Source: Paraflavitalea pollutisoli
GTDB lineage: Bacteria > Bacteroidota > Bacteroidia > Chitinophagales > Chitinophagaceae
Direction of reading: 5' to 3'
DNA: 64,000 nucleotides
Assembly: GCF_029360705.1 (NCBI RefSeq)
Contig: NZ_JARKMX010000004.1
Span: forward strand, 248,001-312,000
The position numbers were made by a program, and so were the translations under genes. Below, one piece after another: positions 19,414 through 28,765 of this stretch (the stretch's first letter is position 1; every line of letters starts with the position of its first letter). Under the pieces are notes generated by a model. It ran no database searches and had not been told where the DNA came from. It saw only the letters and a list, made by a program, of their open reading frames with translations.

Positions 19414-20307
19414 ATGGATAATCTATTGCAATTCAATACGGTCAACGATTACAATGTTTTCAACAACAATCCAACCCTGCATCCGCTGGTCAGCATACTG
19501 GATATATCGAAAGCCGATCCCCGGCGGGGCCATCGCATGTATTTCGGTTTTTATGTGGTGTTCCTGAAGCAAGTAAAATGCGGTGACCTGACTTACGGCA
19601 GGGATACGTACGACTACCAGGAAGGTACTTTGGTGTTTATGTCGCCCGGTCAGATCGCGGGCAGCAATAGTCCGGACCTATATCAGCCCAAAGGGAATGT
19701 ATTGGCTTTTCATCCAGACCTTATACATGGCACATCGCTGGGCCGGCACATTCATGATTATTCGTTTTTTTCGTATGAAAGCCGGGAGGCTTTGCACATC
19801 TCCGAACGGGAGCGACAGATCGTGCTGGACTGTTTTACGAAGATCCAGTATGAATTGGAGCAGTCTATCGATAAGCACAGCAAAAAACTGATCGCTTCCA
19901 ACATTGAATTGTTCCTGGATTATTGTCAACGTTTCTACGACCGGCAGTTCATCACGCGGGAGCATGTGCACAAAGGCATCCTGGAGCGTTTTGAAGCCTT
20001 GCTGAATGATTATTTCACTTCTGATAAAACACAAACGATCGGCCTGCCTTCGGTGGCCTGGTGTGCTCAGGAACTGAACCTGTCCCCCAATTACTTCGGT
20101 GACCTCGTAAAGAAGGAAACGGGTCGCTCGGCGCAGGAATACATTCAAACCAAGATATTGTCTATTGCTAAAGAGCGGATCTTCGACCTCAGCAAGTCAG
20201 TGAGCCAGGTGGCCACGGAACTAGGGTTCAAATACCCGGCGCATTTCACGCGCTTCTTCAAACAGCGGGTAGGGCACACGCCGAACGAGTACCGGGGAAT
20301 GCAGTAG
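19414..20307 (+). CDS. AraC-family transcriptional regulator
   Basis: One-component regulator of 297 residues. The N-terminal ~180 residues are a cupin-like sensor (GFYVVFLKQVKCGDLTYG..GTLVFMSPGQIAGSN). The C-terminal ~100 residues hold two helix-turn-helix units (VAWCAQELNLSPNYFGDLVKKETG and ISQVATELGFKYPAHFTRFFKQRVG-like, ending TPNEYR). It is divergent from the ten-gene leftward cluster, and three copies of a tandem direct-repeat element precede the three units of that cluster, so it is the obvious candidate activator. A near relative is encoded, frameshifted, at 29666-30587. The effector is unknown; an aldehyde or aromatic is plausible given the target genes. Confidence 0.92.
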   Translation: MDNLLQFNTVNDYNVFNNNPTLHPLVSILDISKADPRRGHRMYFGFYVVFLKQVKCGDLTYGRDTYDYQEGTLVFMSPGQIAGSNSPDLYQPKGNVLAFHPDLIHGTSLGRHIHDYSFFSYESREALHISERERQIVLDCFTKIQYELEQSIDKHSKKLIASNIELFLDYCQRFYDRQFITREHVHKGILERFEALLNDYFTSDKTQTIGLPSVAWCAQELNLSPNYFGDLVKKETGRSAQEYIQTKILSIAKERIFDLSKSVSQVATELGFKYPAHFTRFFKQRVGHTPNEYRGMQ

Positions 20308-20322
20308 GAATTGCAGGATATA

Positions 20323-20365
20323 AAAATCAATCAGCCGGGCAAGTTGTGTCCGGCTGATTGATTTT
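20323..20365. terminator. bidirectional intrinsic terminator between araC-type gene and lpxD
   Basis: A perfect 16-bp stem, AAAATCAATCAGCCGG (20323-20338) against its complement at 20350-20365, with an 11-nt loop. A-rich and T-rich ends on both sides let it serve both convergent genes. Confidence 0.9.
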
Positions 20366-20381
20366 ACGGAAGTTGCGCCGT

Positions 20382-21410
20382 CTACAAGGTCTGCTGCTGC
20401 TGTTGTTTCTCCAGTTGGTTCACCCTTTGCACCAGGGTGTCGAGGTTACGGAAATGAATAAAGGCTTTCCGGTACTTATTGGCATCGAAGGCGGGAGATC
20501 CCATATAGGTTTCGCCGGCTTTGGTGATGCTCTTGGAGATACCCGATTGCGCAGTGATGATGGTATTATCGGCCACTTGCAGGTGACCCACAATGCCGAC
20601 CTGTCCGCTGAACATGCAGTTCTTGCCAATCTTAGTAGAACCGGCTACTACACCGTGTGCGGCGAAATAAGTATTCTCGCCCACTTCGACGTTATGGGCG
20701 ATATGGATGAGGTTGTCAAACTTCACCCCCTTGCGGAGGATGGTGGAGCCCAGGGTTGCCCGGTCGATGGCGCAATTGGCGCCGATCTCCACATCATCTT
20801 CGATGATCACATTGCCGATCTGCGGCACCTTCTGGTGATTGTTTTCCGGGTTGAAGCGGAAGCCGTCGCTGCCGATCACGGTGCCGGAGTGAATGATACA
20901 GTTTTTACCAATCACCGTCTCCGAATAGATCTTCACTCCGGCAAACAGGGTGGTGTTATCGCCGATCACGGCGTTGTCGCCAATATAGACTTGCGGATAT
21001 ATCTTTACATTGTTGCCTATTTTGGCATTTTCTCCTACAAATGAAAACTCACCGGCATAAATATCTTTTCCTACCGTGGCGCTTTCTGATATGCAAGACA
21101 TTTTGGAAATGCCTTTTTTGTTCAGCTTCACCTGGTTGTACATTTCCAGCAGTTTGGTAAACGCGCTGCCTGGATCGGCCACCCGTATCAGGGTAGCTGC
21201 GATGGGCGCGGTAGCCACAAAATCCTGGCTCACGATCACCAGCGAAGCATTTGTTTTGTACAGGTGGGGGGTATACAGCGGGTTGGCCAGGAAGGAGATG
21301 GAACCTGGTTCGCCTTCCTCGATCTTGGATAATTTGCTGATCAGCACTTGTTCGTCGCCTTCTATTTTTCCTTGCAGCAGGTCGGCAATTTGCCGGGCGG
21401 TAAATTTCAT
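20382..21410 (-). CDS. lpxD: UDP-3-O-(3-hydroxyacyl)glucosamine N-acyltransferase LpxD
   Basis: Third step of lipid A synthesis, adding a 3-hydroxyacyl chain to the 2-amino group of UDP-3-O-acylglucosamine. The N-terminal uridine-binding domain ([20 protein letters not shown]) precedes a long left-handed beta-helix of hexapeptide repeats ([20 protein letters not shown]..). The catalytic His region is [11 protein letters not shown]-terminal helix rich in Gln ends the protein. At 342 residues it is normal length. It stands alone: no lpxA, lpxB or fabZ gene adjoins, and it is closed off by the strong terminator at 20323-20365. It is probably conserved chromosomal backbone between accessory clusters. 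Confidence 0.96.
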   Translation of the reverse strand: MKFTARQIADLLQGKIEGDEQVLISKLSKIEEGEPGSISFLANPLYTPHLYKTNASLVIVSQDFVATAPIAATLIRVADPGSAFTKLLEMYNQVKLNKKGISKMSCISESATVGKDIYAGEFSFVGENAKIGNNVKIYPQVYIGDNAVIGDNTTLFAGVKIYSETVIGKNCIIHSGTVIGSDGFRFNPENNHQKVPQIGNVIIEDDVEIGANCAIDRATLGSTILRKGVKFDNLIHIAHNVEVGENTYFAAHGVVAGSTKIGKNCMFSGQVGIVGHLQVADNTIITAQSGISKSITKAGETYMGSPAFDANKYRKAFIHFRNLDTLVQRVNQLEKQQQQQTL

Positions 21411-21528
21411 GTTCAGTGTTTAGAGTTATTTAAAGGGTAACAGGGTACAGGTACCCGGCTAAAGATAACAGAATTAAGTGGTTCGAACATCCAACCCGCC
21501 ACATAACATTTCGATAACATTAGCGCTA

Positions 21529-21536
21529 TATATTTG
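21529..21536 (+). promoter_or_regulatory. possible Bacteroidota -7 promoter element for the ECF sigma gene
   Basis: TATATTTG matches the TAnnTTTG consensus of the Bacteroidota primary sigma factor and lies 36 bp upstream of the sigma gene ATG. A weak TTTCG at 21509-21513 is in the right area for the -33 box. Confidence 0.45.
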
Positions 21537-21571
21537 CGCCGCTAAAGAAAGCAGCAAAAAGAAAGCAGCCA

Positions 21572-22150
21572 ATGACAGTGCATTCCCAACACGATACAGA
21601 ACTGTGGCAGCTCGTGCGCCAGGGCGATGGTCCTGCTTTTAAGCTACTCTTCGACCAATATTGGGAAAAATTATATGTATATGCGTACAACCGCTTAAAG
21701 TTGGAAGCAGATGCCCAGGATGTGGTACAGGAAGTGATGATCAAACTCTGGCTGCGCCGGTCCACCGTAGTCATTCAAACGACGTTGGCAGCCTATCTCC
21801 ACGCCGCCGTTCAATATGAATTGCTCGCCCACCTCTCCCGTGCCCTTAAATCGACTGAACGTAAGGCCGAGCTGGAACGCAACATCCTTCCAGACCTGGT
21901 CAGTCAGACCGATCCGCTGCTGTTGAAAGAATTACTCGTCATCGTCGAAACCGAGGTTAGCCGCCTTCCTCCCAAAATGCAGCGGGTGTACCGCCTCACC
22001 CACGAAGAGAACCTCTCCATCAAAGAAATTGCCGGGCGCCTAGGCCTCTCCGAGCAAACGGTGCGCAACCAGCTCAACAACAGCTACCAGAAGCTGCGTG
22101 TGAACCTAAAGAACGCCGTACTCGCCGCCATCTTTCTCCAACATATATAA
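21572..22150 (+). CDS. ECF-family RNA polymerase sigma factor (FecI-like)
   Basis: Sigma factor of 192 residues with region 2 (FKLLFDQYWEKLYVYAYNRLK..DAQDVVQEVMIKLW) and region 4 (LPPKMQRVYRLTHEENLSIKEIAGRLGLSEQTVRNQLNNSYQKLR). It is the first gene of a sigma, anti-sigma, TonB-receptor, lipoprotein series, the standard transenvelope signalling arrangement in Bacteroidota. The anti-sigma gene follows after 124 bp. It would direct transcription of the receptor operon once ligand is sensed. Confidence 0.95.
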   Translation: MTVHSQHDTELWQLVRQGDGPAFKLLFDQYWEKLYVYAYNRLKLEADAQDVVQEVMIKLWLRRSTVVIQTTLAAYLHAAVQYELLAHLSRALKSTERKAELERNILPDLVSQTDPLLLKELLVIVETEVSRLPPKMQRVYRLTHEENLSIKEIAGRLGLSEQTVRNQLNNSYQKLRVNLKNAVLAAIFLQHI

Positions 22151-22274
22151 AGTGGTAACGAAACCCGCGGCCACCAGCCGGTTAGTTTGGTAATAATTCC
22201 GTAACAATCGGGACTAGTTAAAAATCCTCCTTTTATGCGCATATAGTCAGGAACCCTAAAAGCTCCGCGCTACC

Positions 22275-23231
22275 ATGCACATTGACCAGTTTGAAGTGAT
22301 TATCGACCGCTACCTGGCGGGCCAAGCTTCCCCCGAAGAAAAAGCCTTCATCACCACTTGGCTTCATACCAGGCCTGCTGATGCCGAACCACTCGCCGCT
22401 GAACGACAGCAAGCGTTGCAGCACACCCTGTGGCGATCGGTGGCCCTGCAAACAGTAGATAAGCCAACAACGGGCAAACCGGGCCTGCTGCGCCAATTGG
22501 TGCAACGCCGTACCTGGTTGCCGTATGCGGCGGCCGTGGCTGTGCTGGTGACCGGTAGCATCGTGGTATACCATGGCATGGTGAAGAAAGCAGCGCCGAC
22601 CTATCAGCTCATCAGCGCCCTGCCAGGTAAGGCGAAAACCATCCAGCTGCCCGATAGCTCTACGGTACACCTGTTTCCCGGTGCTACGGTAGCAGTGCCC
22701 GACAATTTCAACCGGGAGGAGCGAATGCTCAAAGCGACCGGCCGGGTATTCTTTGAAGTAAAACACGATACCGCCAAACCGTTCTATGTACAATCGGGCG
22801 AGCTACGCACCCGCGTATTGGGTACTTCATTCGAAGTGTATGCCAGCGACAGCCTGCACCAATCTGTTATCGTACGAACCGGTAGGGTGGGCGTGCAATA
22901 CGGCCAGCAACGACTCGCCCAGCTAACGCCGGGTAAGCGGCTTCGCTTCGATGCACAACAGAATAAGTTACTGATCGACCAGGTGAATGCCGGAATGCTC
23001 TGTGAGTGGTGGAACAATGGCATGGTCTTCCACCAGGCGCCCTTGTACGAAGTGATGCAGACACTGACAAACTGGTACAATGTACCGATCCGGATGACCA
23101 ATACGAAATGGATGACCGAACCAGTCACTATCCGCATAAAAGACCAGGACCTTTCTGCAGCCCTCACGCTGCTGTCGCAAACGCTCGGTTTCCACTACAA
23201 AAAGGAAAACGGCCAGGTCCTTATTTATTAA
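22275..23231 (+). CDS. FecR-family anti-sigma factor
   Basis: Membrane-spanning anti-sigma protein of 318 residues. A short cytoplasmic N-terminus (DRYLAGQASPEEKAFITTWL) would hold the sigma factor; one transmembrane helix is at about 82-99 (LPYAAAVAVLVTGSIVVY). The periplasmic FecR domain follows (KTIQLPDSSTVHLFPGATV..GTSFEVYA), then the STN-like DUF4974 C-terminal domain (APLYEVMQTLTNWYNVPI). It receives the signal from the STN domain of the receptor encoded next. In the 170-bp gap before the receptor gene, ACCGGTCTG can pair with CAGTCCGGT (about 23290-23313), but no T-run follows. Confidence 0.95.
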   Translation: MHIDQFEVIIDRYLAGQASPEEKAFITTWLHTRPADAEPLAAERQQALQHTLWRSVALQTVDKPTTGKPGLLRQLVQRRTWLPYAAAVAVLVTGSIVVYHGMVKKAAPTYQLISALPGKAKTIQLPDSSTVHLFPGATVAVPDNFNREERMLKATGRVFFEVKHDTAKPFYVQSGELRTRVLGTSFEVYASDSLHQSVIVRTGRVGVQYGQQRLAQLTPGKRLRFDAQQNKLLIDQVNAGMLCEWWNNGMVFHQAPLYEVMQTLTNWYNVPIRMTNTKWMTEPVTIRIKDQDLSAALTLLSQTLGFHYKKENGQVLIY

Positions 23232-23401
23232 CCAAAACCCAACGCCAAGTTTACTATATGCAGGAAACAACCCACTAATCACATAAAAAAACCGGTCTGC
23301 GTGAACAGTCCGGTCATGGCGCCTTTCAGTATCTCACCACCGAAAGCTGCCCGTTTAAACACACCGTCCAGTAAAGAACAGTATTATTTAAGTATAAAGT
23401 T

Positions 23402-26400
23402 ATGCAAAAAGCTATACTACGTATTTTTTGTTTTACGCTAGGCCTCTTTGTCCTCAGCATCACGGCCCTTCGGGCGCAGGATATCAGCCGCATCATTCAG
23501 TTGCCGCAGCAGGATATGACCGGCGCGGCCGTTATTTCCCTGATCGAAAAAAACAATCCGCTGCAGTTTACTTATGGCGCCACCGTCAGTGACCGCCTGA
23601 AAAACACGGTACATTTTTCCGATACCCGCATTTCTATCAAACAGGCACTCGATGTATTGCAGCAAGCTGCGCACATTACGCACAGCATCAATGGGAGCGG
23701 GGCTGTTATTCTCAAACCTGCTCTTGTATCGACCAACAACAAACCCGCAGCATCGGCTCCCAAAGATCCGGGTAAGGTGACGGGCAAAATTATCGATGAA
23801 GCCGATGGTCAGCCCGTCGTCAACGCGAGCATCCGTATCGGCGATAAATCCATCGTGGCCAATGTCGATGGAACGTTTACCATTTCTTTACCCAAGGGAA
23901 ATTATGAGGCTGAAATATCGGCCGTCGGATATGGTAAAAAAGTTGTCACGGGCATCGAAGTGAAAGACAATGGCTCTTTTCAACTCGATGTAGCCCTCAA
24001 AAGAGAAAAAGGACAGCTGTCGGCTGTAGTGGTCAGAAGTACGGCCCGCAAAGAGGGCGTTGCTGCGTTGATGGTACGTCAGAAAATGACGGCCGAGATC
24101 TCCAATGGTATTTCTTCCGAGCAGATCGCTGCCACCCCCGATAAGAACGTGGGAGAGGTGCTCAAGCGCATCTCCGGTGTCAGCACCAACGATAACCGGC
24201 GGGTAGTGATCCGCGGTATCGCCGAGCGTTACAATGTGGCCATGCTCGATGGCGTTACGCTGCCCAGCACCGATGTACAGGTGCGTGAATTCGAGTTCGA
24301 CATCATTCCCAGTAACCTCATCGACAACATCATCGTATCGAAAGGGTATACGCCCGATATGAGCTTTGGTTTTGGAGGTGGCCTGGTGCAGATCAATACG
24401 CTGGCTGTGCCTTCCCGGAATTTTACGACCATTAATGCGGGCAGCAAATACAACGACAATAGTACCGGAAAAGAATTTCTCGGCTACGGTCGCGGCAAGT
24501 ATGACTACCTGGGCATCGACGACGGTCAACGTAAAGACCGTTTTCCCAAGGACCTTTTCTACTTCGATATGGATCGCTACAATCCCCGCAACCCATATGT
24601 CAGCCCGGTGCCTCCCGGATCATCGCTTACCCCCATTACGGTAGACATGATCGCAGAGCAGAATAAAAAGATCGGTGGTACGGAGCGGCTGGGAACGCGT
24701 ATCTACACCGCGCGTCCTGGTCAGAACTACCAGTTCAGCCTGGGTAGAAGTTACGATATCGGCAAAAGCCGTTTGGGGTTTGTAGGGTCCATCAGTTACC
24801 GAAACGAACAGGCGATCGACGATATCCTCCATTTCGAAAGAGGTAGTTGGTCCAAAAATGGCAACAACAGCTACGACGCCATCACGGGTAAAGAGAACCA
24901 GGAAACTGGTGCCAGGCAATACAACTTCATCACGACCTGGGCTGCCCTGGTGAATGGCGGATGGCAAACAGCCAATCACAAGATCATCACCCGCAACTTC
25001 TATTCCCGCAGCTTTCAAAACAGGTTTTTCCGCGTCAAGGGCTGGGGCAATGATATCGGCTATGGCGAAGATCCTGCCGTGTTGGAGAATGATAGTCCAA
25101 AGTTTATCGAACTGCTGCAGAACAAACTGACTGGTGAACACAAGCTCGGTCATTTCCAGATCGACTGGAACCTGGCCCGCAACAAGGTGTCGAACCATGA
25201 AAATGATGCCGTAGAAGCCTGGGCCGGACCGGTAAAAACGGCCAATGCGACGGTGTATAGCTATGCTCCCAACAGTGTGACCGACCCTGGTGTAGGCGCC
25301 CTGAACCGCGCACAATACCTTTATGATGAAGACAACCTCATGGCAGATATAGCGCTCAGCTATCATTTTAAAATTGCTTCCTGGAATCAAAAGTTCAAAA
25401 CAGGTTACCAGTTTCTCGAACGTCATGGTAACTACGATTGGAATATACTGCCCATCGGAACATTGAATGGCACGCGCTACGGGGGCATTCCCATTCACCA
25501 GTGGGGGCAATTCCTGGAGTTCAAAGATCCGATGAACGATATCTATTATTATCCCGGCAGTTTTTCGCTGAGTCGTTACGAAGGTAAAAATACCAATGAG
25601 GCTTTCTTTGGCATGATGGACAACCGCATCGCCAAATGGATACGCCTTGTTTACGGCCTGCGTATCGAGTCGTATGTGTATGAGGAGATCACAGATGGCG
25701 TGAGCAAACTCATCAACCAGATCGATCAGCAGGCGGAAGAAAAAAGAAGGTATGTCGATCCGGTGACCGGTGAATTGGTACACAAATACCTCGACGCGGC
25801 TACGGAAGAAAAGAAATGGCGTTACCTGCCATCGGTGAACCTGACCGTCACCCCGCTTGAGAATTTCAATATCCGTGCTTCCTATGCACAATCGGTGGTA
25901 AGGCCCTCACTCATCGAGAATTCCGGATTCTCCCGCCTCAATCCAACCATTGGTCGTATCCAGCACAATATTGGTGTGCTGTCTACGGTCATCGATCACT
26001 ATGATTCGAAACTCGAATGGTATCCCGGTGCAGGTGAAGTGATCTCGGTGGGTTATTTCTACAAATATTTCAAGAACCCGGTGGAGCTGTACCTGGATGT
26101 TACGAATTCCAGCCAGAGTGTGGATGCGCTTACGGGTAACTCTGATTGGGCGAAGGTTCATGGCTTTGAGTTTGACCTGCGCAAGAGCCTTGGGTTTGCA
26201 GCACCTGGTTTCAAACCGCTGGAGAACCTTGTCTTAACGGCCAATCTTACCCTGCAAAAATCACAGGTGCAGGCAAGCCGGTTCAATTATACCAGTTTTG
26301 GCGAGTCCCCTTACGATAAAAGCGGTTTGAGCTATTCTTACCGTGAGAAGATCCTGCTGAAAGAAAAACGTCCTTTGTATGGCCAGGTACCGGTATTGTA

Positions 26401-26845
26401 CAACCTGGGATTGCTTTATACGACAGACCGGTTGAGTCTCAATGCCGTCTTTAACCACATGGGCTATAAAACCTTTACCGTAGGCATGATGCCCGAATAT
26501 GTAGAGTACGAGCGCCCGCGTGATCAGCTGGATGCACAGATAGCCTATTCCTTCCTCAAAGACAAGTCACTGAAGGTGAAGCTGAACATGACCAACCTGC
26601 TTGACAATGCACACCGTTTTTATGTGAATGGCAACCTGACGTACAAAGAAAGGAAGGGAGTGCTCTATGGTACCGTAGAATGGGGTGACCGCTACGAATG
26701 GAAGTATGGATTCTCCGAGAAATATGAAGAAGGCTATTACGAGGAATCCGAAGATGGTAAAACCAAGACCCGTATCGGCGATACCGACACTTTTGTGCGT
26801 AAAGTGGGGCGTTCGTTCAGCCTTACTGTTTCTTACACTTTTTGA
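23402..26845 (+). CDS. TonB-dependent receptor with N-terminal STN signalling domain
   Basis: Outer-membrane transporter of 1147 residues. Signal peptide; an STN domain at about 30-100 (AAVISLIEKNNPLQFTYG..ISIKQALDVL) that would touch FecR; a CarboxypepD-regulatory-like domain at about 125-200 (GKVTGKIIDEADGQPVVNASI); a plug (VGEVLKRISGVSTNDNRRVVIRGIAERYNVAMLDG); and a long barrel ending in VGRSFSLTVSYTF with terminal Phe. It belongs to the sigma/anti-sigma pair upstream. No SusD gene follows; instead two lipoproteins with a shared fold are encoded. The ligand is unknown; peptides, siderophores or glycans are all possible for this class. Confidence 0.94.
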   Translation: MQKAILRIFCFTLGLFVLSITALRAQDISRIIQLPQQDMTGAAVISLIEKNNPLQFTYGATVSDRLKNTVHFSDTRISIKQALDVLQQAAHITHSINGSGAVILKPALVSTNNKPAASAPKDPGKVTGKIIDEADGQPVVNASIRIGDKSIVANVDGTFTISLPKGNYEAEISAVGYGKKVVTGIEVKDNGSFQLDVALKREKGQLSAVVVRSTARKEGVAALMVRQKMTAEISNGISSEQIAATPDKNVGEVLKRISGVSTNDNRRVVIRGIAERYNVAMLDGVTLPSTDVQVREFEFDIIPSNLIDNIIVSKGYTPDMSFGFGGGLVQINTLAVPSRNFTTINAGSKYNDNSTGKEFLGYGRGKYDYLGIDDGQRKDRFPKDLFYFDMDRYNPRNPYVSPVPPGSSLTPITVDMIAEQNKKIGGTERLGTRIYTARPGQNYQFSLGRSYDIGKSRLGFVGSISYRNEQAIDDILHFERGSWSKNGNNSYDAITGKENQETGARQYNFITTWAALVNGGWQTANHKIITRNFYSRSFQNRFFRVKGWGNDIGYGEDPAVLENDSPKFIELLQNKLTGEHKLGHFQIDWNLARNKVSNHENDAVEAWAGPVKTANATVYSYAPNSVTDPGVGALNRAQYLYDEDNLMADIALSYHFKIASWNQKFKTGYQFLERHGNYDWNILPIGTLNGTRYGGIPIHQWGQFLEFKDPMNDIYYYPGSFSLSRYEGKNTNEAFFGMMDNRIAKWIRLVYGLRIESYVYEEITDGVSKLINQIDQQAEEKRRYVDPVTGELVHKYLDAATEEKKWRYLPSVNLTVTPLENFNIRASYAQSVVRPSLIENSGFSRLNPTIGRIQHNIGVLSTVIDHYDSKLEWYPGAGEVISVGYFYKYFKNPVELYLDVTNSSQSVDALTGNSDWAKVHGFEFDLRKSLGFAAPGFKPLENLVLTANLTLQKSQVQASRFNYTSFGESPYDKSGLSYSYREKILLKEKRPLYGQVPVLYNLGLLYTTDRLSLNAVFNHMGYKTFTVGMMPEYVEYERPRDQLDAQIAYSFLKDKSLKVKLNMTNLLDNAHRFYVNGNLTYKERKGVLYGTVEWGDRYEWKYGFSEKYEEGYYEESEDGKTKTRIGDTDTFVRKVGRSFSLTVSYTF

Positions 26846-26868
26846 TCACCGGATTTAAAACGACATAC

Positions 26869-27672
26869 ATGAAGTTTCTTTCTATAGGATTTGCAGCCAT
26901 ACTGCTGCTCTCACTATTGACAGGTTGCGATAAAAATGACAATTTCCTGGAGAAACAGGAAGCCTTTGCGATCGTTACCAGTGGATTCAATGGCAGTACC
27001 AACCCATTGGAGATCATTGTCGATACCGCTACGTTGCAAAGCCCGATTGATCCGGGCTACCCATTCAAGCGTACGGATAAATATACGTTTGGCGAAGGAC
27101 AAGACAGCGTAAAGCTGGTCATTAAGGAAAAAGCAACTGGTGTACCCGTGTACGAAAGGTTCGTGAGACGTGGGGAATACAGCGTCTCGATAGAATTGAT
27201 CTATGTGAATGGCAAGCTGATCAGCAAACCCCTTGCGCCGGCGAACAACCCGGCTGGGTTTAGGCTATCCTGTTACCTGTTCCTGCCGATTATGACCGGT
27301 TATTCGGGCGACATCGATGCGGTCTATTACAAAAAATATGAGGTGGTGAAGAATGGTCAGTTGGTGATTGTTAAAAAAGATGAATTAGCCCGGATGACAG
27401 TAAAACCCTGGCAGTTTTCCGAATTCTTCAAAATGCCCAGCTTTCCAGGCGGCAATCAGGTCATTGATGGTGAGCGGTATATCGTCAACCCGCTGATCCT
27501 GTTTTACAAGGCAGGTACTGATACACCTTATCTGGAAGGTCTTGGCTTTACGACCAGTCCCTATGCCAACATTCCCTTGTCGTACAATTCGGTACCCGAC
27601 ATATTGGGCGTAACGGAATTCGGCACGCCGGGAACTGCTTATATCGAGAACTACCAGTCTGTCAAATTCTAA
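26869..27672 (+). CDS. putative receptor-associated lipoprotein, first of a paralogous pair
   Basis: Not recognised as a named family. The start is set at 26869 because it gives a clean lipoprotein signal (SIGFAAILLLSLLTGCDKN, Cys at about residue 21); an ATG at 26842 overlaps the receptor stop. The mature part is beta-rich. After the lipobox comes NPLEIIVDTA, then KLVIKEKATGVPVYERFV and IELIYVNGKLI, all of which have counterparts in the next gene (QLEVSVDTA, TLRVKNKETGKELFSQ, YNLLHIDGKLV). The position directly after a TonB receptor suggests a surface lipoprotein that captures ligand, in place of SusD. Function is inference. Confidence 0.78.
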   Translation: MKFLSIGFAAILLLSLLTGCDKNDNFLEKQEAFAIVTSGFNGSTNPLEIIVDTATLQSPIDPGYPFKRTDKYTFGEGQDSVKLVIKEKATGVPVYERFVRRGEYSVSIELIYVNGKLISKPLAPANNPAGFRLSCYLFLPIMTGYSGDIDAVYYKKYEVVKNGQLVIVKKDELARMTVKPWQFSEFFKMPSFPGGNQVIDGERYIVNPLILFYKAGTDTPYLEGLGFTTSPYANIPLSYNSVPDILGVTEFGTPGTAYIENYQSVKF

Positions 27673-27698
27673 ACAACAACAAAAGCAACCATCGTTTT

Positions 27699-28472
27699 AT
27701 GAACAACAGCTATATAAAAGGATTCGTGATGGCCGCACTCACCCTGCTATCACTGGTATCCTGTAATAAAGATGTGGAGACTGATAAGGCTATTACTGTA
27801 GCTATCCATGGCTATAATATCGGTGATGATCAGCTGGAGGTGTCGGTAGATACGGCTGTCTATACAGACATGTTGCTACGTGCCAACGAGCAGATCGGTT
27901 TCAGTGCCGTGTATCCTTATTTTGCCGGCAAAAAAGACGCTACCCTCCGCGTGAAGAACAAAGAGACGGGTAAAGAATTATTTTCACAAACCATGTCGCT
28001 GGAAACGGGCAAGCTGGAGTTCTACTACAACCTGCTGCATATCGATGGCAAACTGGTAGAAGTAAAGGAGCCTGCAGTGGATACGTCCACGAATAAGCTG
28101 GGGTTTTATATTCATTATCCCACCAGCAACGAACCGATCGATATCATCCTGTACAATACGAATACGGGCGCCATGGCCTACCTGGCTGAAAAAGTGATGC
28201 CGGGCACGATGACCTATGTCGACTACCTGCCGCAGCCCGGGTTGACCGATAAGAACGTCATTGAGGCTTCACTGGTATATTTTACCAAGGCGGGCACCTT
28301 CGATTGGGCATTCAATGACAATGAGTACAATAGCCAATCCTATGGCCATGGCATGTATATACCACACCGGTTTTACAACCTGGGTAAGGTGCAGTCGTAT
28401 TTCATGACCCCATCGCCCTCGGGGTATGGTGTAGATGTGGCCCGGTTGTTTCCTAATAACAAGTTATACTAG
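27699..28472 (+). CDS. putative receptor-associated lipoprotein, second of a paralogous pair
   Basis: Lipoprotein of 257 residues (MAALTLLSLVSCNKD, lipobox Cys at about 22) with the same motif order as the preceding gene, so the two arose by tandem duplication and diverged strongly. It begins 26 bp after its paralogue. A strong terminator at 28503-28536 ends the operon just downstream, making these two the last genes of the sigma/FecR/receptor unit. It probably works at the cell surface with the receptor. No known family was recognised. Confidence 0.78.
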   Translation: MNNSYIKGFVMAALTLLSLVSCNKDVETDKAITVAIHGYNIGDDQLEVSVDTAVYTDMLLRANEQIGFSAVYPYFAGKKDATLRVKNKETGKELFSQTMSLETGKLEFYYNLLHIDGKLVEVKEPAVDTSTNKLGFYIHYPTSNEPIDIILYNTNTGAMAYLAEKVMPGTMTYVDYLPQPGLTDKNVIEASLVYFTKAGTFDWAFNDNEYNSQSYGHGMYIPHRFYNLGKVQSYFMTPSPSGYGVDVARLFPNNKLY

Positions 28473-28502
28473 GCATTTTTCCCGTTCTATATTGAGTAGT
28501 TG

Positions 28503-28536
28503 CCGGCACAGGTAAGGACCTGGCCGGTATTTTTTT
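28503..28536 (+). terminator. intrinsic terminator of the sigma/FecR/TonB receptor operon
   Basis: CCGGC-A-CAGGT (28503-28513) pairs with ACCTG-GCCGG (28518-28527) with one bulged A, 4-nt loop, followed by TATTTTTTT. Confidence 0.88.
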
Positions 28537-28549
28537 AACTGATAGGCAT

Positions 28550-28708
28550 ATGTTCAAGCAATGCTGGCAACTCGCAACAAGCCGATGGCGGTTATTTGTG
28601 GAAGCCCATATTGTACGGGAAGATCCGTATGATTCTGACATGGATTTGGGGTTTCGTCAGGCTTTACTGACGACCATCCTCAATTCGACTACAAACTCCC
28701 CCGATTAG
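28550..28708 (+). CDS. possible small protein (52 residues)
   Basis: ATG at 28550, TAG at 28706-28708. The product begins MFKQCWQLATSRWRLFVEAH and is acidic in the middle (REDPYDSD). There is no recognised family, signal or ribosome site. It lies in the short gap between a terminator and the SDR gene, so it could equally be a chance frame in the SDR leader. Inside it, GTCAGGCTTTACTGAC (about 28655-28671) is a short inverted repeat that could be a regulator site for the SDR gene. Confidence 0.22.
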   Translation: MFKQCWQLATSRWRLFVEAHIVREDPYDSDMDLGFRQALLTTILNSTTNSPD

Positions 28709-28765
28709 CCTACTTCTGCCTGACGGCCCATGCTGAATTTTGTGGTATCAAAAAAAACAAACAGT

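Noticed and set aside
24620-25891. 423-residue leftward frame opposite the TonB receptor
   Set aside because: It lies wholly antisense to a well-supported receptor barrel, has no recognisable motif, and its composition reflects the complementary strand.
28640-28680. GTCAGGCTTTACTGAC as a fourth copy of the AraC operator
   Set aside because: It shares ACTGA with the half-sites but lacks the 21-bp direct-repeat plan and the TTACCAwT core; it is an inverted repeat and so of a different kind.
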